Assembly (NCBI GenBank): GCA_964536805.1
Contig: CAZHYQ010000001.1
Location: 1 to 64,000 of the forward strand
DNA: 64,000 bases
Reading direction: 5' to 3'
DNA from: Longilinea sp964536805
Lineage (GTDB): Bacteria > Chloroflexota > Anaerolineae > Anaerolineales > Anaerolineaceae
Part shown: in pieces, positions 35,242 through 43,149 of the stretch
Layout of the letters: the number at the start of each line of letters is the position of its first letter
Numbering within the stretch: the stretch's first letter is position 1
Position numbers and translations under genes: made by a program
The notes under the pieces: generated by a model
What the model saw: the letters and a program-made list of their open reading frames with translations, nothing else
What the model was told of the DNA's origin: nothing
Database searches by the model: none

Positions 35242-36387
35242 CTACGTCCCTGCAATTTCCCATAGAATAATTTCTGGCGGGCAGAGGAAACGCACACGCG
35301 GCGCACCCGCGCCTTCCATGCCAATGCCGCGCGTTATATAAAGCACCAGGTCGCGCAACTGGTAGCGGCCGGATTGAAAACGCCGTCCATACAAAGATCC
35401 AGTGATCAAAGCGCCAAATAACGGGATGCGAACCTGGCCGCCATGCGTATGGCCAGAAAGTTGGAGGTCTATGCCGAGATCGGCAGTTTGCGGTGCCAGA
35501 TCAGGACTATGGTAAAGCAGGATCGTGAATTCCTCTGGTTGTTGCGGGATTATTTTTTGAAGACGTGGAAAATCTTCAAACGGTTTATGGGAACAAGACA
35601 GGCCGGCAAAGTTAATAATATCATTACCGATCTGGATTTTAATTCTTTCCCCCTGCATCCAGCGAATGGGCAATCCTTCTAAAAGCGCTGGTATATCTTC
35701 TTCCAAATCGACCGCCGGGCTGCCAGTGACCGCGTAGACTCCCAAAGGAGCTTTCCACTCCTGAATGACTTTACGCACATCCTGCTTTGCTTCGCCATCC
35801 TTCAGGTAGGAGAGGTTGAGGAAATCACCTGAAAAGAGAATGATGTCAGGATTAAGGGATCTGATCAATTCATTAAGCTGGATCTCGCGTTGCGTAATTC
35901 GTTCTATATGTAAATCGCCGAGATGGAGAACGCGAAACCGGGTTTCAGGCTTTAATTTATTTGTGGATAGGAATTGACGGGTCACCCGAATTGTATGCGG
36001 CTCGATCCAAAAACCGTAAATCACCAATCCGGTTCCCAGGATTTGAAGGGGAAAACTGATTGATCCGGGAAGCAAAGATATCAGGCTGCGTGCAAATGCC
36101 AGAAGAACAATCGTGGGTTTTGCCGGGCCATATGATTTTCCAAATCGCGGAAGAAGGTCCAATAAAAGCCAATCAGAAAGAAAAAACCCCCATAGTGCCA
36201 ATGCAAATTGCCAGTTCAAGCGGGAAATGAAAAATGCGACAGCCAATAATAGGAAACCGAAAAGAAGGGACGGAATGCGCTGAATTTCCTCAAACCGGTG
36301 AAGGATTACATCAAGTTCGTTATTGGCGGTACCAGGGAAGTTCTGATTTTTCGAGAAATCCTGTATCTTAATTTCAATATTATTCAT
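35242..36387 (-). CDS. membrane-anchored metallophosphoesterase with an altered GNHD motif
   Basis: A 381-residue protein with hydrophobic segments in residues about 40-140 (LLFGFLLLAVAFFISRL, FALALWGFFLSDWLLLDLL, LLAFARSLISLLPG, LQILGTGLVIYGFW) and a C-terminal calcineurin-like phosphoesterase domain similar to YkuE/YaeI. Metal motifs GDLH, SGDF, LYHSPD and GHTHGGQV are present, but the GNHD segment reads VTGSPAVD, so the usual Asn-His pair is missing. That may change the active site or mark a subfamily. Lipid-linked phosphate substrates would fit the membrane anchor, but this is inference. Confidence 0.85.
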   Translation of the reverse strand: MNNIEIKIQDFSKNQNFPGTANNELDVILHRFEEIQRIPSLLFGFLLLAVAFFISRLNWQFALALWGFFLSDWLLLDLLPRFGKSYGPAKPTIVLLAFARSLISLLPGSISFPLQILGTGLVIYGFWIEPHTIRVTRQFLSTNKLKPETRFRVLHLGDLHIERITQREIQLNELIRSLNPDIILFSGDFLNLSYLKDGEAKQDVRKVIQEWKAPLGVYAVTGSPAVDLEEDIPALLEGLPIRWMQGERIKIQIGNDIINFAGLSCSHKPFEDFPRLQKIIPQQPEEFTILLYHSPDLAPQTADLGIDLQLSGHTHGGQVRIPLFGALITGSLYGRRFQSGRYQLRDLVLYITRGIGMEGAGAPRVRFLCPPEIILWEIAGT

Positions 36388-36463
36388 TGTAATTATTGTA
36401 ACTCATGATAAAGCAGGGTATACCTTATTCCGATTCTTTTTGTCAATTTTGATTTGCGAGACG

Positions 36464-36496
36464 AAAAATGCCAATCGGTGAGACCAATTGGCATTT
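36464..36496 (-). terminator. terminator of the Flp pilin gene
   Basis: On the minus strand AAATGCCAAT(T)GGT and ACC(G)ATTGGCATTT form a stem with one mismatch, followed by TTTTT, about 30 bases after the pilin stop. Confidence 0.82.
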
Positions 36497-36522
36497 ACTC
36501 GCTTCTCCAATAAATAAGCGGT

Positions 36523-36669
36523 TTAGATTAACTCAATCACGTTGCTGAACACTTTGCCGATTGCTGGACCGAGCAGTGCCAGAATAACAATCACGACAAT
36601 AGCCACCATAACAAGGATTAAAGCATATTCGACCAGGCCCTGACCTTTTTCAGCGATATAGAAATGCAT
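36523..36669 (-). CDS. Flp/Fap-type pilin, 48 aa
   Basis: A gene too short for usual gene finders. The 48-residue product starts MHFYIAEKGQG and carries the class IVb prepilin pattern: a Gly cleavage site (KG before QGLVE), Glu at +5, then one hydrophobic helix (LVEYALILVMVAIVVIVIL). The C-terminal tail is very short. AGGGGG precedes ATG 36669. The helix would polymerise into an adhesive Flp (Tad) pilus. No tad/cpa assembly genes lie in this window, so it depends on genes elsewhere. Confidence 0.9.
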   Translation of the reverse strand: MHFYIAEKGQGLVEYALILVMVAIVVIVILALLGPAIGKVFSNVIELI

Positions 36670-36757
36670 TCAACTCACCCCCTTTCTTTCATGATTCGCC
36701 TTCAAATAGATTATGGATCAATGTAAACAAAAGTCAATATATTTTCGGCGACCTTTC

Positions 36758-36794
36758 AAAATTGAGAACCGCCAGATCGTGGCGGTTCTCAATT
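36758..36794 (-). terminator. terminator of the glycine cleavage operon
   Basis: A 15-bp perfect stem (AATTGAGAACCGCCA, 36760-36774 with 36780-36794) followed on the minus strand by a short T run, 20 bases after the gcvPB stop. Confidence 0.85.
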
Positions 36795-36814
36795 ACAAAA
36801 ACGATGGGTGGTGC

Positions 36815-38278
36815 TTAGATTTTATCAGGCAACCAGCAGCACAACACGAGTTCCTTGGCTGCCCGAACCTCGTCAAGCCGTCCAACAGGCGCATTGTGGG
36901 GTGCATCGTGCAACAATTCCGGCGTGGTTTTTGCTTCGTTTGCAATCTTGATGAGCACATCGGCAAACCGGTCAAGTGTTTGTTTGTTCTCTGTTTCGGT
37001 TGGCTCGATCATCAATGCCTCATGCACGATCAACGGGAAGTAGTTGGTCGGCGGATGGAAATCGTAATCCATCAGGCGTTTGGCGATATCCAGAGCATGA
37101 ACATCAGGCGCGTCAGCAAGATGCCCTTCCATGACGAATTCGTGCATGCAAATTCGATCGAAAGGCACATGGTAAGTATTCCGCAGACGTGCTAGAAGGT
37201 AATTTGCGTTTAATACCGCGCAGTTGGCAATATCGCGCAATCCTTCTGGGCCGTGCATGCTGATGTAGGTATAGGCTCTGACCATCATGCCAAATTGGCC
37301 ATGGAATGATTTCATCCGGCCGATTGTCTTTTCGGGCGTATGGAAGCCGTACAACGGAGGAATTTCTTCGTCACCAGCTTCGATGATGGTTACAACCGGG
37401 GTCGGCAAGAATTCCACTAAATGCTTGGCAACGCCGACCGGTCCAGAACCTGGACCGCCGCCGCCATGCGGAGTCGAGAAGGTTTTGTGCAGGTTGAAGT
37501 GCATGATATCAAAGCCAATGTCGCCTGGCCGGACGATGCCCAATAGTGCATTCAGATTGGCTCCGTCGCCGTAAACCAGCCCGCCAGCCTGGTGAACCAG
37601 CCTGACAACTTCCTCGACATTTTGGTCGAACAAACCCAATGTATTCGGGTTGGTCAACATCAACCCCGCAATTGTGTCATCCAGGATTGCTTTCAAGCCA
37701 TCGAGATCTACATTGCCGTGGGGATCGGTGGCGATTCCAACGACCTCGAAACCGCTCATTGCTGAAGTGGCAGGGTTGGTGCCATGGGCAGAGTCAGGAA
37801 TGATGATTTTGGTGCGTTTGGTATCGCCGCGGGATTGGTGGTAGGCGCGGATAATCAAAACACCCGTGTATTCGCCTTGAGCGCCGGCGGAGGGTTGCAA
37901 TGTCACCGCGGCCATGCCGCAGATTTCTGCAAGCCAAAGTTGCAATTCATACATCATTGCCAGATTGCCCTGAACGGTCTCTACTGGCTGTAAAGGATGC
38001 GAGAAGGCAAAGCCAGCCAGGCGGGCAACATCCTCGTTGATCTTGGGGTTGTATTTCATCGTGCACGAGCCCAAGGGGTAGAGGGTTGCGTCAATCGAAT
38101 AGTTGAGGTGTGACAGATTGGTGAAATGGCGGATGATATCCAGCTCGGCTACTTCGGGCATGGGCAGATTGTCGCGGGTCAAACCGGCCGGTAGCGGCGT
38201 TTCGGGCACATCGCAAGCCGGGTAACGAAAACCGATGCGGCCTGGAGAGGAAATATCATAAATCGTAGGCTCAGTCAT
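36815..38278 (-). CDS. gcvPB: glycine dehydrogenase (decarboxylating) subunit 2
   Basis: A 487-residue half of the split P-protein of the glycine cleavage system. It carries the PLP lysine in NLHKTFSTPHGGGGPGSGP, and PDSAHGTNPA and VYGDGANLNAL typical of the C-terminal half. It decarboxylates glycine and passes the aminomethyl group to lipoyl-GcvH. It overlaps gcvPA by eight bases. The terminator follows, so it is the last gene of the operon gcvH-gcvPA-gcvPB. Confidence 0.96.
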   Translation of the reverse strand: MTEPTIYDISSPGRIGFRYPACDVPETPLPAGLTRDNLPMPEVAELDIIRHFTNLSHLNYSIDATLYPLGSCTMKYNPKINEDVARLAGFAFSHPLQPVETVQGNLAMMYELQLWLAEICGMAAVTLQPSAGAQGEYTGVLIIRAYHQSRGDTKRTKIIIPDSAHGTNPATSAMSGFEVVGIATDPHGNVDLDGLKAILDDTIAGLMLTNPNTLGLFDQNVEEVVRLVHQAGGLVYGDGANLNALLGIVRPGDIGFDIMHFNLHKTFSTPHGGGGPGSGPVGVAKHLVEFLPTPVVTIIEAGDEEIPPLYGFHTPEKTIGRMKSFHGQFGMMVRAYTYISMHGPEGLRDIANCAVLNANYLLARLRNTYHVPFDRICMHEFVMEGHLADAPDVHALDIAKRLMDYDFHPPTNYFPLIVHEALMIEPTETENKQTLDRFADVLIKIANEAKTTPELLHDAPHNAPVGRLDEVRAAKELVLCCWLPDKI

Positions 38279-39614
38279 GATTCACCTCCGCCAAAACTTC
38301 ACATAGTGCATCGATATCGTCCTTGCTGATCATTTCGGTAACGGCGACAAGCATGTGGCCTTTCAATGCCGGATAGTCTTTGCCCAAATCGTAACCACCT
38401 AGAATACCGTGATCGAGCAGATGGAGATTGATGTCCTCAACAGGTTTGGGGCATTTGACGATGAATTCGTGGAAATAAGGCGTTGCTGCCTTGACCTCGT
38501 ATCCCGGAATTTTAGCGATTTGTTGGGCTGCATAATGGGCCTTTTGATAACAAAGATTTGCAACCTGGCGTAAACCGTTCTTTCCGACAAAACTCATGTA
38601 AACGGTGGCTGCAAGCGCCATCAGACCCTGGTTGGTGCAGATATTCGAAGTCGCTTTTTCGCGGCGGATGTGTTGTTCGCGTGCTGTAAGAGTCAGCACA
38701 TAACCGCGCCGGCCTTTTGCGTCTATGGATTCGCCAACCAGCCGGCCGGCGATTTTGCGCACATATTCTTTCTTGGTCGCAAATATGCCAAGGTACGGGC
38801 CGCCGTAGGAAAGTGGAATCCCTAATGACTGGCCTTCTCCAACAACAATATCCGCTCCCATGGCGCCAGGCGTTTTAAGTACGCCCAAAGCGATGGGATT
38901 AACAGCGACAGCAACCAGTGCGCCAACCTCGTGGGCCTTTTCGATCAACGCCGTGAAATCAAAAACACGGCCAAAGAAGTCAGGGTACTGGACCACCAAT
39001 AATGCCGTGTTGTCATTGAGCAGCGATGCAAGGTCATCCGGTTTCCCCAGCGGTTCCGAATCGCACCCAAGCAATTCATGCTCATAACCGCTCATATAAG
39101 TCTTTACGACATCGCGGTATTGTGGATTGAGACTTGGCGACAAAATGAAACGCGAGCGTTTTCCGCGGAAATGCGAATACGCCATTACAGCCGCTTCGGC
39201 AGTCGCCGTGGCGCCATCATAATGGGATGCATTACTGACATCCATTCCAGTCAGGTTGGCGATCAGGCTCTGGTACTCAAAAATCGCCTGCAACGTGCCC
39301 TGGGATACTTCCGGTTGATATGGCGTATAGGCTGTCAAAAACTCGCCCCGGCGGATGATGGCATCCACGGCGGCAGGCGTGTAATGGTAATAGGCACCGG
39401 CGCCAAGGAAGCAAGCCATGTCATGGGCGGTTTCATTGGCACCAGCCAACTCCTCCATTTGCATGAGGGCTTCCATTTCGGTATATGCGGGAGGTAAATC
39501 AAGCGCGGGAAAGCGGTGCGCAACAGGAACATCCGCAAAAAGGTCGTCCAATTTGCGAACGCCAATTACGCGCAGCATTTCCTCGCGGTCGGCATCGGTA
39601 TGTGGGGTAAACAT
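38271..39614 (-). CDS. gcvPA: glycine dehydrogenase (decarboxylating) subunit 1
   Basis: A 447-residue N-terminal half of the P-protein, identified by FLGAGAYYHYTPAAVD, ISQGTLQAIFEYQSL-like segments, YDGATATAEA and GGPYLGIFA. It forms a heterotetramer with GcvPB and has no PLP lysine of its own. It lies 11 bases downstream of gcvH and overlaps gcvPB. No gcvT or lpd gene is present between or next to these genes. Confidence 0.96.
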   Translation of the reverse strand: MFTPHTDADREEMLRVIGVRKLDDLFADVPVAHRFPALDLPPAYTEMEALMQMEELAGANETAHDMACFLGAGAYYHYTPAAVDAIIRRGEFLTAYTPYQPEVSQGTLQAIFEYQSLIANLTGMDVSNASHYDGATATAEAAVMAYSHFRGKRSRFILSPSLNPQYRDVVKTYMSGYEHELLGCDSEPLGKPDDLASLLNDNTALLVVQYPDFFGRVFDFTALIEKAHEVGALVAVAVNPIALGVLKTPGAMGADIVVGEGQSLGIPLSYGGPYLGIFATKKEYVRKIAGRLVGESIDAKGRRGYVLTLTAREQHIRREKATSNICTNQGLMALAATVYMSFVGKNGLRQVANLCYQKAHYAAQQIAKIPGYEVKAATPYFHEFIVKCPKPVEDINLHLLDHGILGGYDLGKDYPALKGHMLVAVTEMISKDDIDALCEVLAEVNHD

Positions 39615-39625
39615 ATGTTTTTTAT

Positions 39626-40009
39626 TTACTCCTTTGTGTGTTTCTCGTAACCCGCGGCATCCATCAGGCTGTCCAACTCTGCCGGGTTTTCCATTTCAAT
39701 TTTGATCATCCAGGCTTTCCCATAGGGATCGGTATTGACCAATTCGGGCGTCTGGGGAAGATCTTCATTGACGGCAACAACCTTGCCGGACACAGGTAGA
39801 TTAACATCTGCAGCGGCTTTTACCGATTCAACGGTCGCAAAGGTAGTTTTCTTCGTGACTTTGTCGCCAACGCTCACGGTTACCTCTACGAAAACAACAT
39901 CAGAGAGTTGTTCCTGAGCATGATCCGTGACACCGATCGTGGCGATGTTTCCATCGACTTTTACCCACTCGTCTGTACTGGTATATTTCAAATTACTGGG
40001 GATATTCAT
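39626..40009 (-). CDS. gcvH: glycine cleavage system H protein
   Basis: A 127-residue lipoyl carrier protein with the lipoylation site in TVESVKAAADV and the flanking segments GITDHAQEQLSDVVFVE-like and LVNTDPYGKAWMIKIE. ATG 40009 has GGAGG five bases upstream; the longer frame to 40048 runs into the riboswitch platform and is not H-protein-like. It is the first gene behind the glycine riboswitch. Confidence 0.95.
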   Translation of the reverse strand: MNIPSNLKYTSTDEWVKVDGNIATIGVTDHAQEQLSDVVFVEVTVSVGDKVTKKTTFATVESVKAAADVNLPVSGKVVAVNEDLPQTPELVNTDPYGKAWMIKIEMENPAELDSLMDAAGYEKHTKE

Positions 40010-40037
40010 TTTTTCCTCCGACTGGATAGGGTGGATT

Positions 40038-40070
40038 GGAAAAGGCACGCACCCAGATAGTGCGCGCCTT
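40038..40070 (-). terminator. expression platform hairpin of the glycine riboswitch
   Basis: On the minus strand AAGGCGCGCAC (40070-40060) pairs with GTGCGTGCCTT (40052-40042) with one mismatch around a 7-base loop and runs into TTTTCC, 40 bases before gcvH. It sits directly after the second aptamer and is the likely switching element; ligand-bound aptamer would prevent it. Confidence 0.75.
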
Positions 40071-40243
40071 CTGTAAATGACCTGAGAGATTCGCCCAATG
40101 GGTTTGCCCCTTCGGTGTCTTCCGACTTTCCAGAAAAGTTATGTAAACAGGGTCCTTTTTACCTGAGAGATTCGCGTTTGGAATGGCTTGCCAAACGTTT
40201 GCCCCTTCGGCGCCAGTACTTGACTGGTCTCTTCTCTGTTCAC
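40071..40243 (-). promoter_or_regulatory. tandem glycine riboswitch
   Basis: Two aptamers in series, each with the conserved CCGAAGGGGCAA and CGAATCTCTCAGG blocks of glycine riboswitches (aptamer 1 about 40243-40161, aptamer 2 about 40135-40071 on the minus strand), joined by a linker of about 25 bases. It precedes gcvH-gcvPA-gcvPB and should turn the operon on when glycine is high. Confidence 0.95.
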
Positions 40244-40331
40244 TTTATTCAATTGATGAACGTGGTTCTGGAATGGGCGGTTCCATGAAAAATCACAGAA
40301 CCATTGACTTACGAATCCTTGTAGCTAAAAA

Positions 40332-40340
40332 ATTATACCA
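40332..40340 (-). promoter_or_regulatory. candidate extended -10 promoter of the glycine cleavage operon
   Basis: On the minus strand TGGTATAAT is an extended -10 (TG, one base, TATAAT) about 85 bases before the first aptamer. No good -35 is seen, so this is tentative. Confidence 0.4.
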
Positions 40341-40378
40341 GAATTCACTTGCCCTGGTTGCTATACATTTTACCCAGA

Positions 40379-40870
40379 TTAAGGCACAACTGGATAATTA
40401 GCTGCCACCCAACTTTGGAACCCGCCTAGGAGAGGCGTCACATGGGTATAACCTGCGTCCAATAAAAGCCGCGCTGCACGAGCGCTGGATTGTTCTGCTG
40501 GTCAGGTGCAATAGGGAATAATCCAGGCCTGCAAATCCATTTTTGGAATTTGAGATTCGAGTTGGTCTAGAGGAAGATTGATTGCACCGGCAACGTGGCT
40601 TTGTGAGAAATTGTCCACGGACCGCACATCGATAAAAACAGCCGACTTATTTTGGAAGGCACTATATGCGTCACTAAGACTGGCCCGGGCGATCTCAGGA
40701 TAAGGGATTTCCGTGGTAACGGTGGGTTGAATTGCATCACTCTGTGCTGGATTGGATTGGGCCATAAACAATTGCCAGATCAGGACAATAATGATTAAAA
40801 CAATCCCTGCTGCGATGAGGATCAATGGAATTGCATTATTTGTATCGTTACTCTTTTTGCTTCCTGCCAT
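40379..40870 (-). CDS. membrane-anchored rhodanese-domain protein with in-frame TGA; candidate selenoprotein
   Basis: The frame from ATG 40870 has a membrane anchor (residues about 13-35, AIPLILIAAGIVLIIIVLIWQ) and a rhodanese domain ending in WIIPYCT before TGA at 40504-40502. In the same frame 40 sense codons follow with the usual second half of the fold (PAEQSSARAARLLLDAGY, then PLLGGFQSW) up to TAA 40381-40379. Related rhodaneses have YCxCPxExSSAR, so the TGA (codon 123) replaces the second Cys, and it is read most simply as selenocysteine. Cys121 is intact. A hairpin lies 15 bases later. Truncation or recent mutation of TGC is the alternative. Confidence 0.72.
40469..40487 (-). promoter_or_regulatory. 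SECIS-like hairpin after the TGA codon
   Basis: On the minus strand GCGCT (40485-40481) pairs with AGCGC (40475-40471) around the loop CGTGC, which contains GU. The loop begins about 22 bases after the TGA, in the 16-37 range of bacterial SECIS elements. Fold and SelB recognition are not tested. Confidence 0.5.
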
Positions 40871-40940
40871 GCAATAACCTCAATTATGAGTTGACTTATA
40901 GAAATGGTAAGGGATGATCATAAGAATTGCGTGAAAATTT

Positions 40941-41420
40941 CTAAGATAATGTTGCAATTTCCAAATCCCGGATAAGCTCCGACAAAAGGTTGGATCCGAT
41001 GATGATGGCATATCCCTTCCTCCCAGAACCCAACGAAATATCCGGATATGCAAATACGCTGGGGTCCGCGATTATTCGCATTGGACGGGCTAAGCCAAAT
41101 GGGGTGACTGCTCCAATTTCGTAACCTGTTTGATCCAGAACTTCTTGAGGGGTTGCCAGTGAAATGCGGCGTTCTCCAAGATAAGACCGCAGAGCTTTCC
41201 ATGATATTTGCCGCTCGCCTGCCATTAATACCATGATAAATTGTTCATTTGATTGCCGGAATAAAATGCTGCGGATGATTTGGTCAGGTTCCTGGCCGCG
41301 TTCTTCCGCGGCTTGTTGTAATGAAGTAATTTTAGTGAGATGTTGAAAGATCTGAAAAGGAATATGGACATCTTTCAACACTTGTATGGCTGGCGTCTCA
41401 ATAGATTCAATTAAAGGCAT
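40941..41420 (-). CDS. YbaK/EbsC-type aminoacyl-tRNA deacylase
   Basis: A 159-residue stand-alone editing domain protein that probably hydrolyses mischarged prolyl-tRNA (as YbaK and ProX do). The family motif GYEIGAVTPFGL (around residue 100) and SGRKGYAIII near the end are present, and KSILFR-like (RSILFRQ) lies in the first half. The gap to the radical SAM gene upstream is 9 bases, so they may be co-transcribed. Confidence 0.87.
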   Translation of the reverse strand: MPLIESIETPAIQVLKDVHIPFQIFQHLTKITSLQQAAEERGQEPDQIIRSILFRQSNEQFIMVLMAGERQISWKALRSYLGERRISLATPQEVLDQTGYEIGAVTPFGLARPMRIIADPSVFAYPDISLGSGRKGYAIIIGSNLLSELIRDLEIATLS

Positions 41421-41429
41421 GCAGCGATC

Positions 41430-42581
41430 TTACCACAACGGCAGTTGTCGGGCAGGTTCTTTCCCATTGATCAAGATGTAAGGCGCAGCTTTGTCGAGGG
41501 GGATTCCAATCCTTTTCAAATCCGAGAAATCCCGCAGGCTGCCCTGCTGGTTTGCGGCAAGGAGTTTCGCTGCTGCTTTGGGGCCAATGCCAGGGATTCT
41601 CAGGAGTTGCGCCTGGTCTGCCTTATTGATCTCAAGGGGTTGGTTACTAAAGTTTTGCTCCGCCCAGGCTTTTTTGGGGTCTAGACTCAGCGGCAAAAAA
41701 CCGTCAGCTTCAAATTGTAAATCTTCCACCGTGTAGCCATAATCGCGCAATAAAAAAGCAGATTGGTACAAACGAAATTGGCGCATTGGGTTTTCAGGTT
41801 GTTGGTTTTCAAGAGGCGTGCCGGAGACCGGGTTAAAAGCTGAAAAATAGGTTCGTGCCAGGCGTAATTTGTGAAAGAGAAATTCGGACGTCGAGAGCAA
41901 TTCAACGTCGGTTTCGCCTGCAGCGCCGACGACAAACTGGGTGGTTATTGACGGCCAGCGGCCATTCCAGCCGAGCTTTTGAGGAGTTGACTGTCGAATT
42001 TCTTCTGCCCATTGCAGTGGGGTGAATAATTCCTTCCAATAATCCTTGTGAGGCGCCAATTTACCAAGCCGGAGTTCATTTGGTGCCTCAAGGTTGATTG
42101 AAATACGGTCAGCAAGTTGCATGGTCCGTTCAACCTGGCTTCTTTCAGAACCGGGCATGAGTTTAAGGTGCAGGTAACCACGATAGCCCAGTTTCTGCCG
42201 TAAAATTTCGGCCGTGGCGATTAGCCGATCCTGAGTTTTCATCCCCCCGCCGGCGATGCCTGAGCTGAGAAAAAGGCCCTCCGCCAGGCCTGCTTGACGC
42301 ATGTTTAGGAAGGCTTTGCCTAATTCATCCGGTTGTATGGTTTCACGCCGGAAATCCCGTCCCGCACGAAAGGGGCAGTATAGGCAATCTCGCTCGCAGG
42401 CGGAAGTAAGAAGAGTCTTTAGAAGTTTTACTCGTTTACCGCCAGCTGCCGCCGAGTACACAATGCCCGGCGGTTCTTTTTGGGGAATTTCACAGGCATG
42501 CGTTACAGCAAGCGGTGCCTCCCCATCGGATTCGAGTGCCATATGCTCTGTCAGGCAGTCGAGTTTAAATTGCATTTCCAT
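41430..42581 (-). CDS. radical SAM protein of the DNA modification/repair type with a C-terminal HhH
   Basis: A 383-residue radical SAM enzyme. The 4Fe-4S motif CxxxCxxC (CERDCLYC) is in the first third, the TIM-barrel core follows (LFLSSGIAGGG, INLEAPN), and the C-terminus has a helix-hairpin-helix segment (LLRIPGIGPKAAAKLLAA) for DNA binding. This fits the family named putative DNA modification/repair radical SAM protein; it usually travels with a uracil-DNA-glycosylase-like partner, absent here. ATG 42581 has no Shine-Dalgarno site and lies 6 bases after a TATAAT, so the mRNA is likely leaderless. Confidence 0.85.
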   Translation of the reverse strand: MEMQFKLDCLTEHMALESDGEAPLAVTHACEIPQKEPPGIVYSAAAGGKRVKLLKTLLTSACERDCLYCPFRAGRDFRRETIQPDELGKAFLNMRQAGLAEGLFLSSGIAGGGMKTQDRLIATAEILRQKLGYRGYLHLKLMPGSERSQVERTMQLADRISINLEAPNELRLGKLAPHKDYWKELFTPLQWAEEIRQSTPQKLGWNGRWPSITTQFVVGAAGETDVELLSTSEFLFHKLRLARTYFSAFNPVSGTPLENQQPENPMRQFRLYQSAFLLRDYGYTVEDLQFEADGFLPLSLDPKKAWAEQNFSNQPLEINKADQAQLLRIPGIGPKAAAKLLAANQQGSLRDFSDLKRIGIPLDKAAPYILINGKEPARQLPLW

Positions 42582-42587
42582 TTTATA

Positions 42588-42616
42588 ATTATAGAACAAA
42601 TGTGTTATTAATTCAA
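42588..42616 (-). promoter_or_regulatory. promoter giving a leaderless transcript
   Basis: On the minus strand TTGAAT (42616-42611), 17 bases, TATAAT (42593-42588). The -10 ends six bases before ATG 42581, so transcription should start at or next to the start codon. Confidence 0.75.
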
Positions 42617-42620
42617 GCAG

Positions 42621-42646
42621 AAAAATGCCCGGTCTTACCCGGGCAA
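42621..42646 (-). terminator. terminator of the DUF4342 gene
   Basis: TGCCCGG (42626-42632) pairs with CCGGGCA (42639-42645) and is followed on the minus strand by TTTTT. Confidence 0.85.
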
Positions 42647-42659
42647 TCATGATGGATAT

Positions 42660-42947
42660 TTATTCTTCCATTGGTTCTTTCGGCACATCCTGTGTACCGT
42701 CAACGCGTTCAACCAGGATGGTGAGGTTGACTGCCAGCGCAGCAATGGCGCCGATCGCGGCCCAAACGGGCAATAATAAAACCCCGACTACGCCGATGGT
42801 CAATGGAATTTCAATGAGCGTTTGCCCTTGTTCATTTTTAATCACAATGCGGCGAATATTGCCTTGATGGAGCAATTCTCTAATTTTGGCTACCACGGCA
42901 TCGCCGTTCACTTTGTACTCTTCGTGACGAACATTATCGCTACTCAT
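42660..42947 (-). CDS. DUF4342 domain-containing protein
   Basis: A 95-residue protein. Its core (IRELLHQGNIRRIVIKN, ending in TLIEIPLTIGVVGVLLLPVWAAI) is that of DUF4342, a small family whose first half is an amphipathic helix and whose second half forms a membrane hairpin. Function is unknown. AAGGAG precedes ATG 42947. It is a single-gene unit by the terminator and the 200-base gap upstream. Confidence 0.87.
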   Translation of the reverse strand: MSSDNVRHEEYKVNGDAVVAKIRELLHQGNIRRIVIKNEQGQTLIEIPLTIGVVGVLLLPVWAAIGAIAALAVNLTILVERVDGTQDVPKEPMEE

Positions 42948-43149
42948 GCTGATCTCCTTGCCGATCCTCGGTTGTTGTCTGAATTATTGTAAATAAACAG
43001 GTATGCACGGTTTCAACCTGAGTTTATCTTACTGCAATGGCGGTATCGTCCAACCGAAGAATGGATAGTTTCAATCCTGTACCGCGGAACGGGTTTTGTT
43101 TTGGGAGCTCCGGTGAGAAGATTTGACCAGCAATGGATGGAATGTCAGG

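Noticed and set aside
40264..40304. Inverted repeat TGGTTCTG...CAGAACCA as a possible terminator of the rhodanese gene
   Set aside because: The loop is long and no T run follows on the minus strand; it lies in the region before the riboswitch and could equally be leader structure.
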